The notes: generated by a model not told the origin, from the letters alone. Shown: positions 53,096 through 62,325, numbered from the stretch's first letter. The stretch: 64,000 bases of DNA from Candidatus Soleaferrea massiliensis AP7 (GCF_000820765.1 NZ_CCYH01000038.1:1-64000); one strand, 5' to 3'. Numbers and translations: made by a program.

Positions 53096-53702
53096 GCTTA
53101 AAAAGGGTCTTTAAAAACGTGGTTCTATGTATGGCACAGGGTCCATGCTCCAGGATCATGGCATAATGTTCCTTCGTCGGATATCCCTTGTGTTTTTCAA
53201 AATGATACTGCGGATACTGCTCAGCCATCTGTTTCATGAAGCGGTCGCGGCTGACCTTCGCGAGGATCGACGCCGCCGCGATGCTGGCGCTCTTGGCGTC
53301 TCCCTTGACGATGCAGACCGATTCGATTGGAAGGCCCGGGTCGCGGTTGCCGTCCACCAATGCCAGATCCGGACGTTCCTCCAGTCCGGCTACGGCGCGT
53401 TTCATGGCCAAAAAGGTGGCGTTCAGGATGTTGTGCTGATCGATTTCCTTCTCGGTCGCAAACGCGATTTCATAATCCAGCGCCGCGGCGATGATCTGGT
53501 CAAACAGCGCTTCGCGCTTCTTTTCACTGAGCTTCTTGGAATCGTCGAGGCCCTCGATCACCGCGTCCGGCGGCAGGATAACCGCCGCGGCGAATACCGG
53601 TCCCGCAAGCGGGCCGCGGCCCGCTTCATCGATGCCGCAGACCCGTTCAAATCCATTTTGATAGGCTTCGTGTTCAAACTGCCACAAATCATTCATTGGC
53701 AT
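53085..53702 (-). CDS. rnhB: Ribonuclease HII
   Basis: 205 aa from ATG 53702, ten nucleotides after GAAAGG. The TTG at 53711 is within the site, and an ATG at 53696 is possible. The N-terminal catalytic motif is [14 protein letters not shown], followed by [25 protein letters not shown] and the [18 protein letters not shown] segment. It removes ribonucleotides misincorporated in DNA. It overlaps rbgA slightly, as in Bacillus, where ylqF and rnhB are adjacent. Confidence 0.95.
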   Translation of the reverse strand: MPMNDLWQFEHEAYQNGFERVCGIDEAGRGPLAGPVFAAAVILPPDAVIEGLDDSKKLSEKKREALFDQIIAAALDYEIAFATEKEIDQHNILNATFLAMKRAVAGLEERPDLALVDGNRDPGLPIESVCIVKGDAKSASIAAASILAKVSRDRFMKQMAEQYPQYHFEKHKGYPTKEHYAMILEHGPCAIHRTTFLKTLFKHEA

Positions 53703-54588
53703 CTGCTTCAAACCTTTCTATGTCGTCCGGCGTTTCCAGCGTGACGCGCCCGATCTTGCTGGCGCGGAATTCATCCAGCACAATGATCGCCGCGCGCTCG
53801 GTATCCACCTCGCCGCCTGGAACCAGCATGCCGCGCCGTTTGCCGATCCTTTGGAGCAGCTCATAGGCGTCGTCCGTATCGAGATCCTCCTCGGTCAGCT
53901 TATAGCGGTCGGCCAGCAGCTGCCCGTAACGCTCCTTGAGCTGCAGCACCAGACGCATGGCCAGAAGCTCCGTATCCAGGATGTCGTCGCGCACCGCGCC
54001 CGTGAACGCCAGATGCTCGCCGACGGTTTTGTTTTCGAATTTCGGCCACAGCACACCCGGCATATCCAGCAGCTCCAGGCCCTTGTCAAGGGTCACCCAC
54101 TGCTTGCCGCGCGTGACGCCCGGCCGGTCCGCCACCTTCGTACGCTTGGACTTCGCCATGCGGTTGATAAAGGAGGACTTGCCGACATTCGGGATGCCGA
54201 CGATCATCATGCGGATCGGCTGTCCCTCCATGCCCTTCAGTTTGCGGCGCTTGATCTCATCCTTCAGGGTGCGTCTCAGAAGCGACAGGAAGCCGCCAAG
54301 CCCCTTTCCGCTGCGGCAGTCCGCCGCAAGGACCGGGATGCCCTTTTCCTGAAAGTAGCCGCACCACTGCTTGGTGATGCGGTCGTCCGCCGCGTCGCTC
54401 TTGTTGAGCAGAACGATTCTCGGCTTTCTGCCGATCATCCTGTCTATTTCAGGGTTCCGGCTGCTGATCGGGATGCGCGCGTCGATGAGTTCCACAACGA
54501 CGTCGACAAACCGCATGCTGTCCCGCATAATGCGCCGGGTTTTGGCCATATGTCCCGGAAACCACTGAATGGACGGTGTCTCTATCAT
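53689..54588 (-). CDS. rbgA: Ribosome biogenesis GTPase RbgA (YlqF)
   Basis: 299 aa. Circularly permuted GTPase: G4 LLNKSDAAD (about 57) precedes G1 [12 protein letters not shown] (about 130) and G3 DMPGVLWP. The N-terminus [12 protein letters not shown] is the family signature. It completes 50S subunit assembly. Its ATG overlaps the lepB stop by one base. Confidence 0.96.
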   Translation of the reverse strand: MIETPSIQWFPGHMAKTRRIMRDSMRFVDVVVELIDARIPISSRNPEIDRMIGRKPRIVLLNKSDAADDRITKQWCGYFQEKGIPVLAADCRSGKGLGGFLSLLRRTLKDEIKRRKLKGMEGQPIRMMIVGIPNVGKSSFINRMAKSKRTKVADRPGVTRGKQWVTLDKGLELLDMPGVLWPKFENKTVGEHLAFTGAVRDDILDTELLAMRLVLQLKERYGQLLADRYKLTEEDLDTDDAYELLQRIGKRRGMLVPGGEVDTERAAIIVLDEFRASKIGRVTLETPDDIERFEADANE

Positions 54589-55277
54589 TAACTTACAACT
54601 CCCATACGATTAATCGGAAGGATTCTAAAAATAGCTTTTCCCAGAATATAGCGGTTATCCACCATACCGACCTGTTCAAACCGGCTGTCCAGAGAATGGT
54701 TGCGGTTGTCGCCCAGGACAAACACACAGCCTTCCTTCACCTTCACCGGGAAGGTGACATTTCCCTTGGTGTAGGTCGGTTCATTGATATACGGTTCGTC
54801 CAGCACCTTGCCGTCCACCGTGACCGCTCCGGAATCGAAATCGATGTCCACCGTCTGTCCTTCGGTAGCAATGACCCGCTTGATAATCGGCACATTCTCC
54901 ACATTGGTGCCCGGCTTGGTGACGACCACAATGTCGCCCGGCTGCGGTGTGTAGAACATATGGGTCAGTATGACGCGGTCGCCCATGCCGCCGTTATCCC
55001 CGCCGTCCAGCGTCGGCTGCATCGAGACGCCTTCCACGCCGACGATGCGGAACACAAAGGTAAACAGGATGATCACCGCCACCACCGATGTGACAATGGC
55101 TTCAATCCATTCCATAAATTCCGCTTTCGCGCCGACCGTCCGTTCAGATTCCGGGATTTCTGCATCCTCTAAAAATACGTCTTCTTCCGCGAATTCCTCG
55201 GTATCCTGTACGGAATCCGAAAATTCTGCTGGCTGTTCTTTTTCAAATTTGTTTTCATCAAACGGTTCGTTGGACAT
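54588..55277 (-). CDS. lepB: Signal peptidase I
   Basis: 229 aa from ATG 55277 (AAAGGAG upstream). An acidic cytosolic N-terminus (about 1-55) is followed by one membrane helix (about 62-85). Catalytic Ser is in GVSMQPTLDGGD and the general-base Lys in PIIKRVIATEGQ. GDNRNHSLDSR completes the motif set. It removes signal peptides after Sec export. The long acidic N-terminal extension is unusual but not unique. Confidence 0.95.
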   Translation of the reverse strand: MSNEPFDENKFEKEQPAEFSDSVQDTEEFAEEDVFLEDAEIPESERTVGAKAEFMEWIEAIVTSVVAVIILFTFVFRIVGVEGVSMQPTLDGGDNGGMGDRVILTHMFYTPQPGDIVVVTKPGTNVENVPIIKRVIATEGQTVDIDFDSGAVTVDGKVLDEPYINEPTYTKGNVTFPVKVKEGCVFVLGDNRNHSLDSRFEQVGMVDNRYILGKAIFRILPINRMGVVS

Positions 55278-55613
55278 CAGGACCACATCTCCTTTTGTAT
55301 GTATTGCAATGGACAAACCGGACTTTTCTCTATTCTATCAAAAAATAAGCGGATATCCAATCTTTATTTTTTACGAGTTGTTGAATTTTAGTCAGCCAGG
55401 CGGCTCATAACGGGAATTTTCATGCTTCCATGCATCCCTGCACATCTCTTTGCATGCACACATGCATCTATTCATATTATGATAGCCCCAAGCGCGGACT
55501 CCGCGGGGCACCTCAGAGACGACACGGCAACAGCGTCAATGCATTCCGGTATCCCGATAAAAGTATAACAAAAAAGGGACGGAATCGTCCCTTTTTCTGA
55601 ATCCGTTTTAAAT
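55278..55613 (-). terminator. rplS-lepB intergenic region with the rplS terminator
   Basis: AAAAAGGGACG (55571-55581) pairs with CGTCCCTTTTT (55586-55596), and T follows on the minus strand. This ends rplS. The remaining about 290 bp presumably hold the lepB promoter; no gene is visible. Confidence 0.75.
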
Positions 55614-55958
55614 TCAGCGGATTGCTTCTTTAACTTTCGCAGCTTTACCGACTCTGTCACGCAGATAGTACAGCTTGCCTCTGCGGACCTTACCGTGTCT
55701 GATAATCTCGACCTTTGCGACATTCGGGCTGTGGATCGGGAATACCCTTTCAATACCGCAGCCATGCGCTACACGGCGAACGGTAAAGGTTTCCGCGATA
55801 CCGCCATGTTTCTTCGCGATAACGGTGCCTTCAAATGCCTGCAGTCTCTCCCTGTTTCCCTCCTTGATCTTAACAAAGACCCGGATGGTGTCACCGATAT
55901 CAAACTGCGGCAACTCAGCCTTCAAGCTCTCCTGAGCAATGTGCTTTAAAGCATCCAT
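55614..55958 (-). CDS. rplS: 50S ribosomal protein L19
   Basis: 114 aa, the usual length. ATG 55958 has GGAGGAAG upstream; the frame is open far beyond it but unsupported. Contains [36 protein letters not shown] and [18 protein letters not shown]. It sits at the 30S/50S interface. It precedes lepB-rbgA-rnhB, a common Firmicutes order. Confidence 0.98.
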   Translation of the reverse strand: MDALKHIAQESLKAELPQFDIGDTIRVFVKIKEGNRERLQAFEGTVIAKKHGGIAETFTVRRVAHGCGIERVFPIHSPNVAKVEIIRHGKVRRGKLYYLRDRVGKAAKVKEAIR

Positions 55959-56125
55959 CGATACTTCCTCCTTAATTTTAGGACATTCATAACCAGCACC
56001 TGGAAAGAGGACTGTCCGATTAAATGTCTCGCCGCGAAAAGCGGCGGGCATTAACCACCACCGAACATGCCATCCGGCGTACTTAAATGCTTTGATATTA
56101 TACCATATTCTGTTCCTGTTTGCAA
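55959..56125 (-). promoter_or_regulatory. rplS promoter and structured leader (L19-leader-like)
   Basis: On the minus strand TTGCAA (56120-56125), 17-bp spacer, TATAAT (56097-56102). The leader of about 130 nt carries a hairpin (GCCGC/GCGGC at 56031-56045). Firmicutes rplS mRNAs often have an autoregulatory L19 leader. The position fits, but the fold was not checked against the family. Confidence 0.65.
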
Positions 56126-56487
56126 GTAAAAGGTCAAAAAACTTTTCCGTCCGGCTTGATTTACAAAAACCGTCCATCACGCAGGAATGGAGATGCAGAA
56201 ACGAGGGATATGCATGCAAATATTATCTTATATGGATCTTCTATCATGCGGCTAACCGTGATTTGTGCATAGGTTGCGCGAAGATTTTCAGTTTTCCTTT
56301 TCTGCTTCATATAGACAACACCGAGCATCTTGGGCGGAAGCTGTCGTTTTCAAGATCAGCATCCTATTGAGGCTCCCGCCATATCATGACGCACTGTTTT
56401 GGATCATGCTGCTCCATATCCATGATACGAATCCGTCTTAAAAATCAAATCCGTGTTTTCCTGTCACGCGGGAATCAAGTGCGCAGA
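56126..56487. other. Intergenic region without a recognised gene
   Basis: About 360 bp between the rplS promoter and the terminator of the spoIIP operon. I see no ORF with a ribosome site and no RNA gene. Confidence 0.5.
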
Positions 56488-56510
56488 TAAAAAAGGGGCC
56501 CGAAGGCCCC
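56488..56510 (-). terminator. Terminator of the gpr/spoIIP region
   Basis: GGGGCC (56495-56500) pairs with GGCCCC (56505-56510) around a tetraloop, and six T follow on the minus strand. It abuts the stop codon of the last gene. Confidence 0.92.
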
Positions 56511-56511
56511 T

Positions 56512-56874
56512 TTAATCCTGAATGTTTTTTTCAAACTCCTCACGCCGCTGCTGTTCCATGTACCCATTTACCTGTTCCTGCAGCGCGGCCACGCCCTGTT
56601 CAATCAGGCGAACCGGCGCAGGCGTCAGGGTAAAATAGGATTTCCGAACCCGGTTGGCTGTTTTGAGCGGCTGGAAAGAGAACTCATAGGTCTCGCCAAA
56701 AACGGTAAATCTCCAGGCGTCTTCATCGGCCTGCTGCAGCTGCAGCACCTCCTGCGTGGCGTCCCCTGTCAGGCTCCTCGCCTGCGCGGCAATTTGAAAA
56801 AACGCCGCCGCAAAGATAATCAGGATCAGCGTGATTGCGATGGATGTAAAATAATATTTTAAACTTTCTTTCAT
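56512..56874 (-). CDS. Membrane-anchored protein downstream of spoIIP (YqxA position)
   Basis: 120 aa. One N-terminal transmembrane helix (about 9-30) precedes a mostly helical extracytoplasmic domain (about 35-120). No motif recognised. In Bacillus subtilis the order is gpr-spoIIP-yqxA, and yqxA also encodes a small membrane protein. This gene holds the same place, so a sporulation role is likely but unproven. Confidence 0.7.
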   Translation of the reverse strand: MKESLKYYFTSIAITLILIIFAAAFFQIAAQARSLTGDATQEVLQLQQADEDAWRFTVFGETYEFSFQPLKTANRVRKSYFTLTPAPVRLIEQGVAALQEQVNGYMEQQRREEFEKNIQD

Positions 56875-56901
56875 ATGTTAAAACGTCCTTTTGGGTGATC
56901 T

Positions 56902-58050
56902 TTATTTCGTGATGGAGGTCAAAAGCTCCGCCAGCGCCTTGCCGACCATCTCGCCGGAATACTGCGCTTCCTTCAGCGAATTGGCGTGGCCTCCCATTTC
57001 TATCAGCAGCGAACCGGCCGTGAGGTCCTGGTTGTATTTGCGGTAACAGAAGAAGATCGGGCGGGTCAGCGTCGGGAACATCGACTCGCACTTATCCTGC
57101 AGCGCCACGGCAAATCTCAGATTTTTATCCCAGTTCGGCATATCCATCGTGCCATCGTCGCATCCGGCGATGATCATGATCTGCGCCGCCTTCTTGCCGT
57201 CAATTTCGGTCACGGGCTTGACACGTACGCCCCCGTCCCGCTCGATGGCGTCACGGTGGATATCCAGCACCACCTGAATCGTCGGGTACTCCTTCAGATA
57301 CTTTTTAACGGTCTCCGCACTGCGCTCATATCCGCCGTTGTAGGATGGGTAGTCGTGCTTGGTTGTATCGTGCAGCACGCCGATGCCGGCTTTCTTCAGC
57401 TGCTCCTCAATCTTGTTGCCGACACTGACCATATTCTGTTCATCGTTGGTGCTTCTGGCGTTGTAGGTTGGATCGTAAAACAGCTGGCTGTGCAGCTGGT
57501 AGGATTCCGTCGTATGGGTGTGCATAATCAAAACCTGCGGCTTGTCGGTCTTCTCAAGCTTCATCTCGAGCGGCTTGTCGATGACCTCCTTCACCTGCGC
57601 GTTGGACAGCTCGGTTGTATTTTTAAGGAATCCGCTGCCGTATTTGAGCATGGAGGAGCTGCTTTGGATGTTGAAGTCCTCCGCCACGATGTCCTTGGCA
57701 TTCTCCGGACGCTCCACGGGTTCTTCGGGCTCCTCTTCGCTTGCTGTCTGGGAATCGGCCTTGGAATCATCCGCCGGCTGTGAACCGGATTTGGAATTGT
57801 CATTGCTTTTCTGCGAGGAAGCATCATCTGAAACGATGGCATCCTTAAAACGTTTTTCAATAAGGCTCAATCCGCCTTCCGGCATGGCAATGCCGGCGGA
57901 AACCATTGCCGCCTGCGCCGTCACCATCTCCAGCGACGGCAGCATCGCACCGGCAAGGCGCAGCACCACCGGCGCGCCCAATGCAATGGCTGTAATGGTC
58001 AAAATAATACGTCTTGTATGATTTTTCGCGCGTTTCAATCTATCGCCCAT
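56902..58050 (-). CDS. spoIIP: Stage II sporulation protein P (peptidoglycan hydrolase)
   Basis: 382 aa. N-terminal membrane anchor (about 13-35), a Ser/Glu-rich linker (about 75-115) and a catalytic domain. The domain has VLIMHTHTTESY (about 173), VVLDIHRDAIERDG (about 260) and SLLIEMGGHANSLKEA (about 350). SpoIIP is an amidase and endopeptidase that thins septal peptidoglycan with SpoIID and SpoIIM during engulfment. An AAAGGGG stretch directly precedes the ATG at very short spacing. Confidence 0.95.
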   Translation of the reverse strand: MGDRLKRAKNHTRRIILTITAIALGAPVVLRLAGAMLPSLEMVTAQAAMVSAGIAMPEGGLSLIEKRFKDAIVSDDASSQKSNDNSKSGSQPADDSKADSQTASEEEPEEPVERPENAKDIVAEDFNIQSSSSMLKYGSGFLKNTTELSNAQVKEVIDKPLEMKLEKTDKPQVLIMHTHTTESYQLHSQLFYDPTYNARSTNDEQNMVSVGNKIEEQLKKAGIGVLHDTTKHDYPSYNGGYERSAETVKKYLKEYPTIQVVLDIHRDAIERDGGVRVKPVTEIDGKKAAQIMIIAGCDDGTMDMPNWDKNLRFAVALQDKCESMFPTLTRPIFFCYRKYNQDLTAGSLLIEMGGHANSLKEAQYSGEMVGKALAELLTSITK

Positions 58051-58499
58051 CCCCTTTACGGTAAATTCCTCCCTGTGCAGGCTTAGACAGAAGAAATCAG
58101 AACCTCTTCAACGGAAAGCCCGTCCACAGCGGCTTACGCCCTGGGTCTGACCTGGCAGAAATTCTATACTTCCATACATATGCGGCACAGCGGCCGGTTA
58201 TGTCTTGGGGACGCGTTCAAGAATACGGTCGATCGGCACCGTTCTCTTAAAACGGATACCATACACATCGTTTCTGCGCTTTTTTAAACATCCACCGGGC
58301 AGGCTTCATTTATCAATACTTTGAAAGTAAAACACCATCACCGGACAGACCGTCCAGTGGGGTATTGTCCCTTAGCCTATTGCCAGTATAATAAAGAAGG
58401 AATACCATCACGGCGGAAAAGATAAGCGCATCACAGATACGGAACCAGATCATAAAACAAAAAGGATCTGACTGTATGATCGACAAAGCGCTTTTCAGG
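58051..58499. other. Intergenic region between gpr and spoIIP
   Basis: About 450 bp, longer than the short gpr-spoIIP gap usual in Bacilli, so spoIIP probably has its own sporulation promoter here. I could not identify a sigma-specific motif with confidence, and no ORF or RNA is supported. Confidence 0.5.
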
Positions 58500-59390
58500 T
58501 CAGGCGGTCAGATAGATCAGGTCCTCGTTGGAAACGCCCGGCTGCAGCGCCTTATTGATCGAAAAGGACAGCACCTTCGCGGCCCGTTCCACCAGAAGAT
58601 CGATTTCCCGCGGCGTGATCATCATCTTCTCGCCGCGTGGTTCCACGTTCCTTTTGATCTCCTCGATGTTGTCCTTCATGCTGCCGCTGAGCAGCTCGCA
58701 GACCAGCGTCGTCGCGTCGACCACGGTCGGGATGCCCAGAGACAGCACCGGAACGCCCAAGGTCTCCCGGCTCAGCTCTTTGCGCTTGTTGAAGACGCCC
58801 GATCCCGGGGAAATGCCGGTGTTCGAAATCTGGATGGTACATCCGAGCCTGCTCAGCGACATCGATGCCAGCGAGTCGATGATGATGACCGCGGCGGGCT
58901 TGATATCCCGGACGATCGACGCTGTGATCTCCGCAACCTCGATACCGGTCTGGCCCAGCACGCCCGGGCTGATAGCGGCTACCGGGCGCAGAAATCCAAA
59001 ATTCGCGCCGGCGTTGATGTCCTCGGTCACATGACGCGTGGCCAGAATCTGCGAGATGGTTTTCGGGCCGAGCGCATCCGGCGTGATGTTGTAGTTGCCC
59101 AGTCCCACCACCAGTACCAGCCCTTTTTCGGGAAGCAGGTTCTGGATTTCCTGCGCCACCACCTCCATTTCGCTGTCGGAGCTCTGCGTTGTGGTGGAAA
59201 ACGGCGGGACCGTCACCGTCACATAATGCCCGATGGGCTTTTCCATGACCTTGGCGGCTTCCTGATTGGTGATTTCAATCCTCGATATCGTCACATGCTC
59301 TTTCTGATATTCTTCAAATTTTACGCCGTCCGGCAGGTTCGGCGCTATGTTCTCCTTGATCTCTATGGCAAGGTCGGTTCTGAAATTCAT
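58500..59390 (-). CDS. gpr: Germination protease GPR
   Basis: 296 aa from ATG 59390 (GAGGG upstream). The N-terminus MNFRTDLAIEIKEN contains the RTDLA propeptide region. Conserved GLVLVVGLGNYNITPDALGPKT and AAVIIIDSLASMSLSRLGCTIQ are diagnostic. It degrades small acid-soluble spore proteins at germination. Divergent from rpsT, as in Bacillus. Confidence 0.96.
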   Translation of the reverse strand: MNFRTDLAIEIKENIAPNLPDGVKFEEYQKEHVTISRIEITNQEAAKVMEKPIGHYVTVTVPPFSTTTQSSDSEMEVVAQEIQNLLPEKGLVLVVGLGNYNITPDALGPKTISQILATRHVTEDINAGANFGFLRPVAAISPGVLGQTGIEVAEITASIVRDIKPAAVIIIDSLASMSLSRLGCTIQISNTGISPGSGVFNKRKELSRETLGVPVLSLGIPTVVDATTLVCELLSGSMKDNIEEIKRNVEPRGEKMMITPREIDLLVERAAKVLSFSINKALQPGVSNEDLIYLTA

Positions 59391-59536
59391 AGCATTCCCT
59401 CGATTCTTCTGGATGTTCCAGGCACAATTTCGTGTCACGGGTCCTGAATTCGCATGTCATTCATTATTGTTCACCGTTCATAGGACTCCATGCATCTGTT
59501 TTGCGGCGCATTCTAAAATTTTTTTGCGTATAACGG

Positions 59537-59565
59537 TTGCAATTTTTCTGAAAAAATGTTATGAT
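59537..59565 (+). promoter_or_regulatory. SigA promoter of rpsT
   Basis: TTGCAA (59537-59542), 17-bp spacer, TATGAT (59560-59565), 37 bp upstream of the rpsT start. Confidence 0.8.
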
Positions 59566-59602
59566 GAATTGTAATGTGTAGGAATGCAAAGGAGGTGTCA
59601 CT

Positions 59603-59863
59603 ATGCCAAACATTAAGTCCGCAAAGAAGAGAGTAAAGGTCATCCAGACCAAGACGATGCAGAACAAGGCTGTCAACTCCAACCTGAAGACCGTTTTGAA
59701 GAAAGCTGACGCAGCGATCACAAACGGCAGTGAGGATAAGAACGAAGCCGTAAAGCTCGCGGTCAAAAAGATTGACCAGGCTGTTGCGAAGGGCATCCTT
59801 CATAAGAACTGCGCCGCAAGAAAAAAATCCAAGCTGACGGTCAGGCTGAACCAGGCCGGCTAA
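59603..59863 (+). CDS. rpsT: 30S ribosomal protein S20
   Basis: 86 aa. MPNIKSAKKRVKVIQTKTMQNKAVNSNLKT and a basic helical body are typical of S20. AAAGGAGGTG precedes the ATG. It binds 16S rRNA in the 30S body. Confidence 0.98.
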   Translation: MPNIKSAKKRVKVIQTKTMQNKAVNSNLKTVLKKADAAITNGSEDKNEAVKLAVKKIDQAVAKGILHKNCAARKKSKLTVRLNQAG

Positions 59864-59892
59864 GGCTTCGCAATTGCAGCATAAACAAAAGG

Positions 59893-59939
59893 AAGCAGAA
59901 TCACCGTGTACTTTGTCGTAACGGGTCTGCTTTTTTTGT
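59893..59939 (+). terminator. rpsT terminator
   Basis: AAGCAGA and TCTGCTT pair around an inner CCGT/ACGG stem, followed by seven T. The stem is imperfect but the T-tract is strong. Confidence 0.75.
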
Positions 59940-59977
59940 TGCCTTTTTTGCCCTCTCAGGCAGTCCCATTTTCTGTA

Positions 59978-60006
59978 TTGACTTTCCCGGTTAAATCGGG
60001 TATGAT
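59978..60006 (+). promoter_or_regulatory. Promoter of the 53-aa membrane protein gene
   Basis: TTGACT (59978-59983), 17-bp spacer, TATGAT (60001-60006), 32 bp before the start codon. Confidence 0.82.
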
Positions 60007-60038
60007 AGAAGCATCATAAAACGTGGAGGTGGCAGTAC

Positions 60039-60200
60039 ATGAAGCTGATCAAGTTCATCAAAGAGAATAAGGTATTCGTCTCCATCATCTTTTCCGTCCT
60101 CTCGCTGGTGATGTCTGCCGGATATATTGTGTACAAGCTGGCAAATGAACGTGCATACCGTGAAAAGTGGAAGGATTATAATGACTGCGGCTTATCCTGA
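60039..60200 (+). CDS. 53-aa single-pass membrane protein
   Basis: GGAGG lies nine nucleotides before ATG 60039, and stop TGA is at 60198-60200. A basic amphipathic start (MKLIKFIKENK) precedes one transmembrane helix (about 12-32, VFVSIIFSVLSLVMSAGYIVY) and a charged tail. It has its own SigA-type promoter and terminator, so it is a complete monocistronic unit. No family recognised. Its place among sporulation genes may be incidental because the promoter looks vegetative. Confidence 0.75.
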   Translation: MKLIKFIKENKVFVSIIFSVLSLVMSAGYIVYKLANERAYREKWKDYNDCGLS

Positions 60201-60223
60201 CATATATTCTTACTGATAGAAAC

Positions 60224-60261
60224 AAAAAACCGGTCCAGCAATGCTGGGACCGGTTTTTTTT
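60224..60261 (+). terminator. Terminator of the 53-aa protein gene, shared with the convergent spoIIQ-like gene
   Basis: AACCGGTCC...GGGACCGGTT with an inner AGCA/TGCT stem, A-run before and eight T after. It can end both convergent transcripts. Confidence 0.9.
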
Positions 60262-60289
60262 GCCTCTGGACGAAAACACCGAAGGCAGT

Positions 60290-61072
60290 TTACGATACTT
60301 TGTCCATACATTTGAGCGGGTCGACATACTTGCCGTTTTCCTTCATCGCAAAATGCAGATGCGGCTGCAGCGCCACCTCCGCAAGCGCGGTGTTGCCGAT
60401 GGAACCGATGATGGTGCCGAGTTCCACCTTGTCGCCCTTCTTGACATTGACCGCTTTGTTGAGGTTGCAGTAGATGCTCTGCATGTTGCCGCCGTGGTCG
60501 ATGACGACCATCATGCCCCACATGGCGTCCTCGGTAACTTCGGAAACCGTTCCGTTGGCCGCGGCTTTCACCTGCGTGCCCTCTTTGCCCTTGATGTCAA
60601 CGCCGTCGTGGGTGCGCCAGTCGCCCAATGTCTCGGATTTGACAAGCTCGTTGTTGCTGTACTCTTTAATGACGTCCCCCGTGACGGGCAGCATAAACAA
60701 GGGCTTCTCCCCCGTCGACGAGCCGGTATCCTTTTTGGACGTTTCGGACTGTTTTGATGAGTCTGACTGCTGCGCCTGCGAGGAGGACTGATTTGAGGAG
60801 GAGGAAGCCGACTGAGAAGACTCGTTCTTCTCTACGCTGCTGACGATTTCGCCGGCCTCCTCCAAATCGGGGAAAAGGGAAGACGTGGTGCTGTTCGTGT
60901 TCTGATCGCTCAGATAGTTCTGATTTTCTTGTGTGATATTGCCGAGCGTTTTATCCACTGCGACCCATGCAGCAGCACCCGCGCCGACAACACATACTGC
61001 CAGGGCTACATAAAATCCTTTGCCTGAAATAAATTTGGAAAATTTTGATTTGCCGAAATGTAGGTTGCTCAT
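60290..61072 (-). CDS. spoIIQ: SpoIIQ-like M23 peptidase
   Basis: 260 aa from ATG 61072, eleven nucleotides after GGAGG. The TTG at 61090 overlaps the site. N-terminal membrane helix (about 22-42), a Ser/Gln-rich linker (about 70-115) and an M23 domain (about 150-255). The domain keeps THDGVD and PHLHFA, so the zinc site looks intact, as in clostridial SpoIIQ and unlike the Bacillus protein. SpoIIQ joins SpoIIIAH across the forespore membranes. The assignment is from domain layout and sporulation context. Confidence 0.8.
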   Translation of the reverse strand: MSNLHFGKSKFSKFISGKGFYVALAVCVVGAGAAAWVAVDKTLGNITQENQNYLSDQNTNSTTSSLFPDLEEAGEIVSSVEKNESSQSASSSSNQSSSQAQQSDSSKQSETSKKDTGSSTGEKPLFMLPVTGDVIKEYSNNELVKSETLGDWRTHDGVDIKGKEGTQVKAAANGTVSEVTEDAMWGMMVVIDHGGNMQSIYCNLNKAVNVKKGDKVELGTIIGSIGNTALAEVALQPHLHFAMKENGKYVDPLKCMDKVS

Positions 61073-61382
61073 ATTTCTTTGCACCTCCAATTGTATTTTT
61101 GACAGCCGATCAGGCTTTTATGCTCACGCATTCGAGAAAGCGCCAAAATACCGGACTCTTTTCAACGTTATGTAAACGTTGCTGTCTATTGATGATATCC
61201 GTCTCACAGGATCTCAAATACTCTGGCAATTTCTTTGGGCGGATATTCTGATGAAAGCCTTTCTTTCATCTGCAGAGCGGATGAAGGCCGGCATATGCCA
61301 TCCTTTTAAACGCATTCCCGGTAAGCGGCAGCCGCCTGCTGAGGATGCCGGATACTTTAAAATTCCACAGCACCCGCAATGA
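61073..61382. other. Intergenic region upstream of the spoIIQ-like gene
   Basis: About 310 bp with no gene. It should contain the spoIIQ promoter (forespore SigF in other species). I could not place -35 and -10 elements reliably. Confidence 0.5.
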
Positions 61383-61655
61383 TCACTGAACCTGCGGCGG
61401 ATACTTCTGTTTCACCTGATCGATCTGGGGCTGCTGAGCTGCCTGCACCGGATACCAGCCGCGTTTGCTCATCTCGGTGAAAAGCTCCATCTGAATCTGA
61501 TGCTCCTCGTTCAGGATGTTCATCAGTTCGCTTTTGATCTGCTGGGTAGCGCATTCGTTGGCCCAGATGTTGTAATTGTCGGTGATGAATTTCTGTGCCG
61601 ACAGCGCGTCGGTCATCATCTCTTTGTCGCCAAACATGTTGGTGTTGATTTCCAT
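61383..61655 (-). CDS. CotF-like spore coat protein
   Basis: 90 aa from ATG 61655, seven nucleotides after GGAGGG. Helical, ferritin-like half with DALSAQKFITDNYNIWANECA and LMNILNEEHQIQMELFTEMSKRGWYPVQAA, the CotF family pattern, then a short Gln/Pro tail. Probably a spore coat component. It forms a pair with the next gene. Confidence 0.85.
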   Translation of the reverse strand: MEINTNMFGDKEMMTDALSAQKFITDNYNIWANECATQQIKSELMNILNEEHQIQMELFTEMSKRGWYPVQAAQQPQIDQVKQKYPPQVQ

Positions 61656-61671
61656 AACGGTTCCCTCCAAA

Positions 61672-61857
61672 TTAGTTCAATGTGTTCAGCAGCCGGCTGT
61701 AATGGTTTTGATGCTTGTTTGCAATCTCCTCGCATTTTGCTTTGATCTGCGGATCCGTGCAGGCCTGCGCATACACCCTGTACTTTTTGATGAGAAGCTG
61801 TTCCTGACTCAGCTGATCTTCAATGGCAGTCAGTTCCTTGCTTGTTAAATTCGGCAT
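61672..61857 (-). CDS. Small helical protein, CotF-associated
   Basis: 61 aa from ATG 61857, eight nucleotides after AAAGGAG. Mostly helical (LTAIEDQLSQEQLLIKKYRVYAQACTDPQIKAKCEEIANKHQNHYSRLL). Small proteins of this kind regularly precede CotF genes in Clostridia. It ends 16 bp before the CotF-like start, so they are one operon. Confidence 0.8.
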   Translation of the reverse strand: MPNLTSKELTAIEDQLSQEQLLIKKYRVYAQACTDPQIKAKCEEIANKHQNHYSRLLNTLN

Positions 61858-61959
61858 TTGAATCTCTCCTTTATGGTTGCTTGCATATGAATGCATTCCT
61901 AGTTTTTCCTCCTTTTTCATGTTCTATTCCATCTCTTTGTGAATTCTCTGAACCTGCAT

Positions 61960-62005
61960 AAAAAAAGCAGCGAAAATTTTTCGATAATTGAAAAATTTTC
62001 GCTGC
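61960..62005 (-). terminator. Perfect 16-bp hairpin terminator with no gene upstream
   Basis: Arms 61967-61982 and 61990-62005 are perfectly complementary, and seven T follow on the minus strand (61960-61966). The nearest upstream minus-strand gene stop is about 750 bp away and has its own terminator. It lies about 100 bp before the CotF pair. Confidence 0.85.
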
Positions 62006-62102
62006 GGCCTATCAAAAAGGAACATGTATTCTGTCTTTGTTTGTGAAGGTATGCTTTTTGCTATGTTGAGGTGATAACACTGTAACACAGCGGTTTTATT
62101 GT

Positions 62103-62325
62103 GTTTGCCAAGATATCTTGGCAATGTGGTCGTTACTTCTTTGCCGGCCAAAGAAGGTACCAAGAAAGGCCGTTCAAGGGGGCCAGCTGCGCTGGCGCAC
62201 GCGCTACGCGTCACTGAGATAAGAAAAGAGCCTATGACAAACACACCACAACTATGCGGCAGAAAAGACGGCATAGCCGAGTGCACCACCGCAGGTGGTT
62301 ACCCTCCTTGAAAATCCCCCTCTGA
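62103..62325 (+). repeat. Dispersed structured repeat, copy B
   Basis: Same modules as 52326-52432: TTGCCAAGATATCTTGGCAA (62105-62124, perfect palindrome), CTTCTTTG/CAAAGAAG (62136-62156), GGCCGTTCAAGGGGG, and at the end CCCTCCTTGAAAATCCCCC. The TTCAAGG and CCTTGAA ends can pair. About 110 bp of extra sequence sits inside the last stem compared with copy A. Confidence 0.75.
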
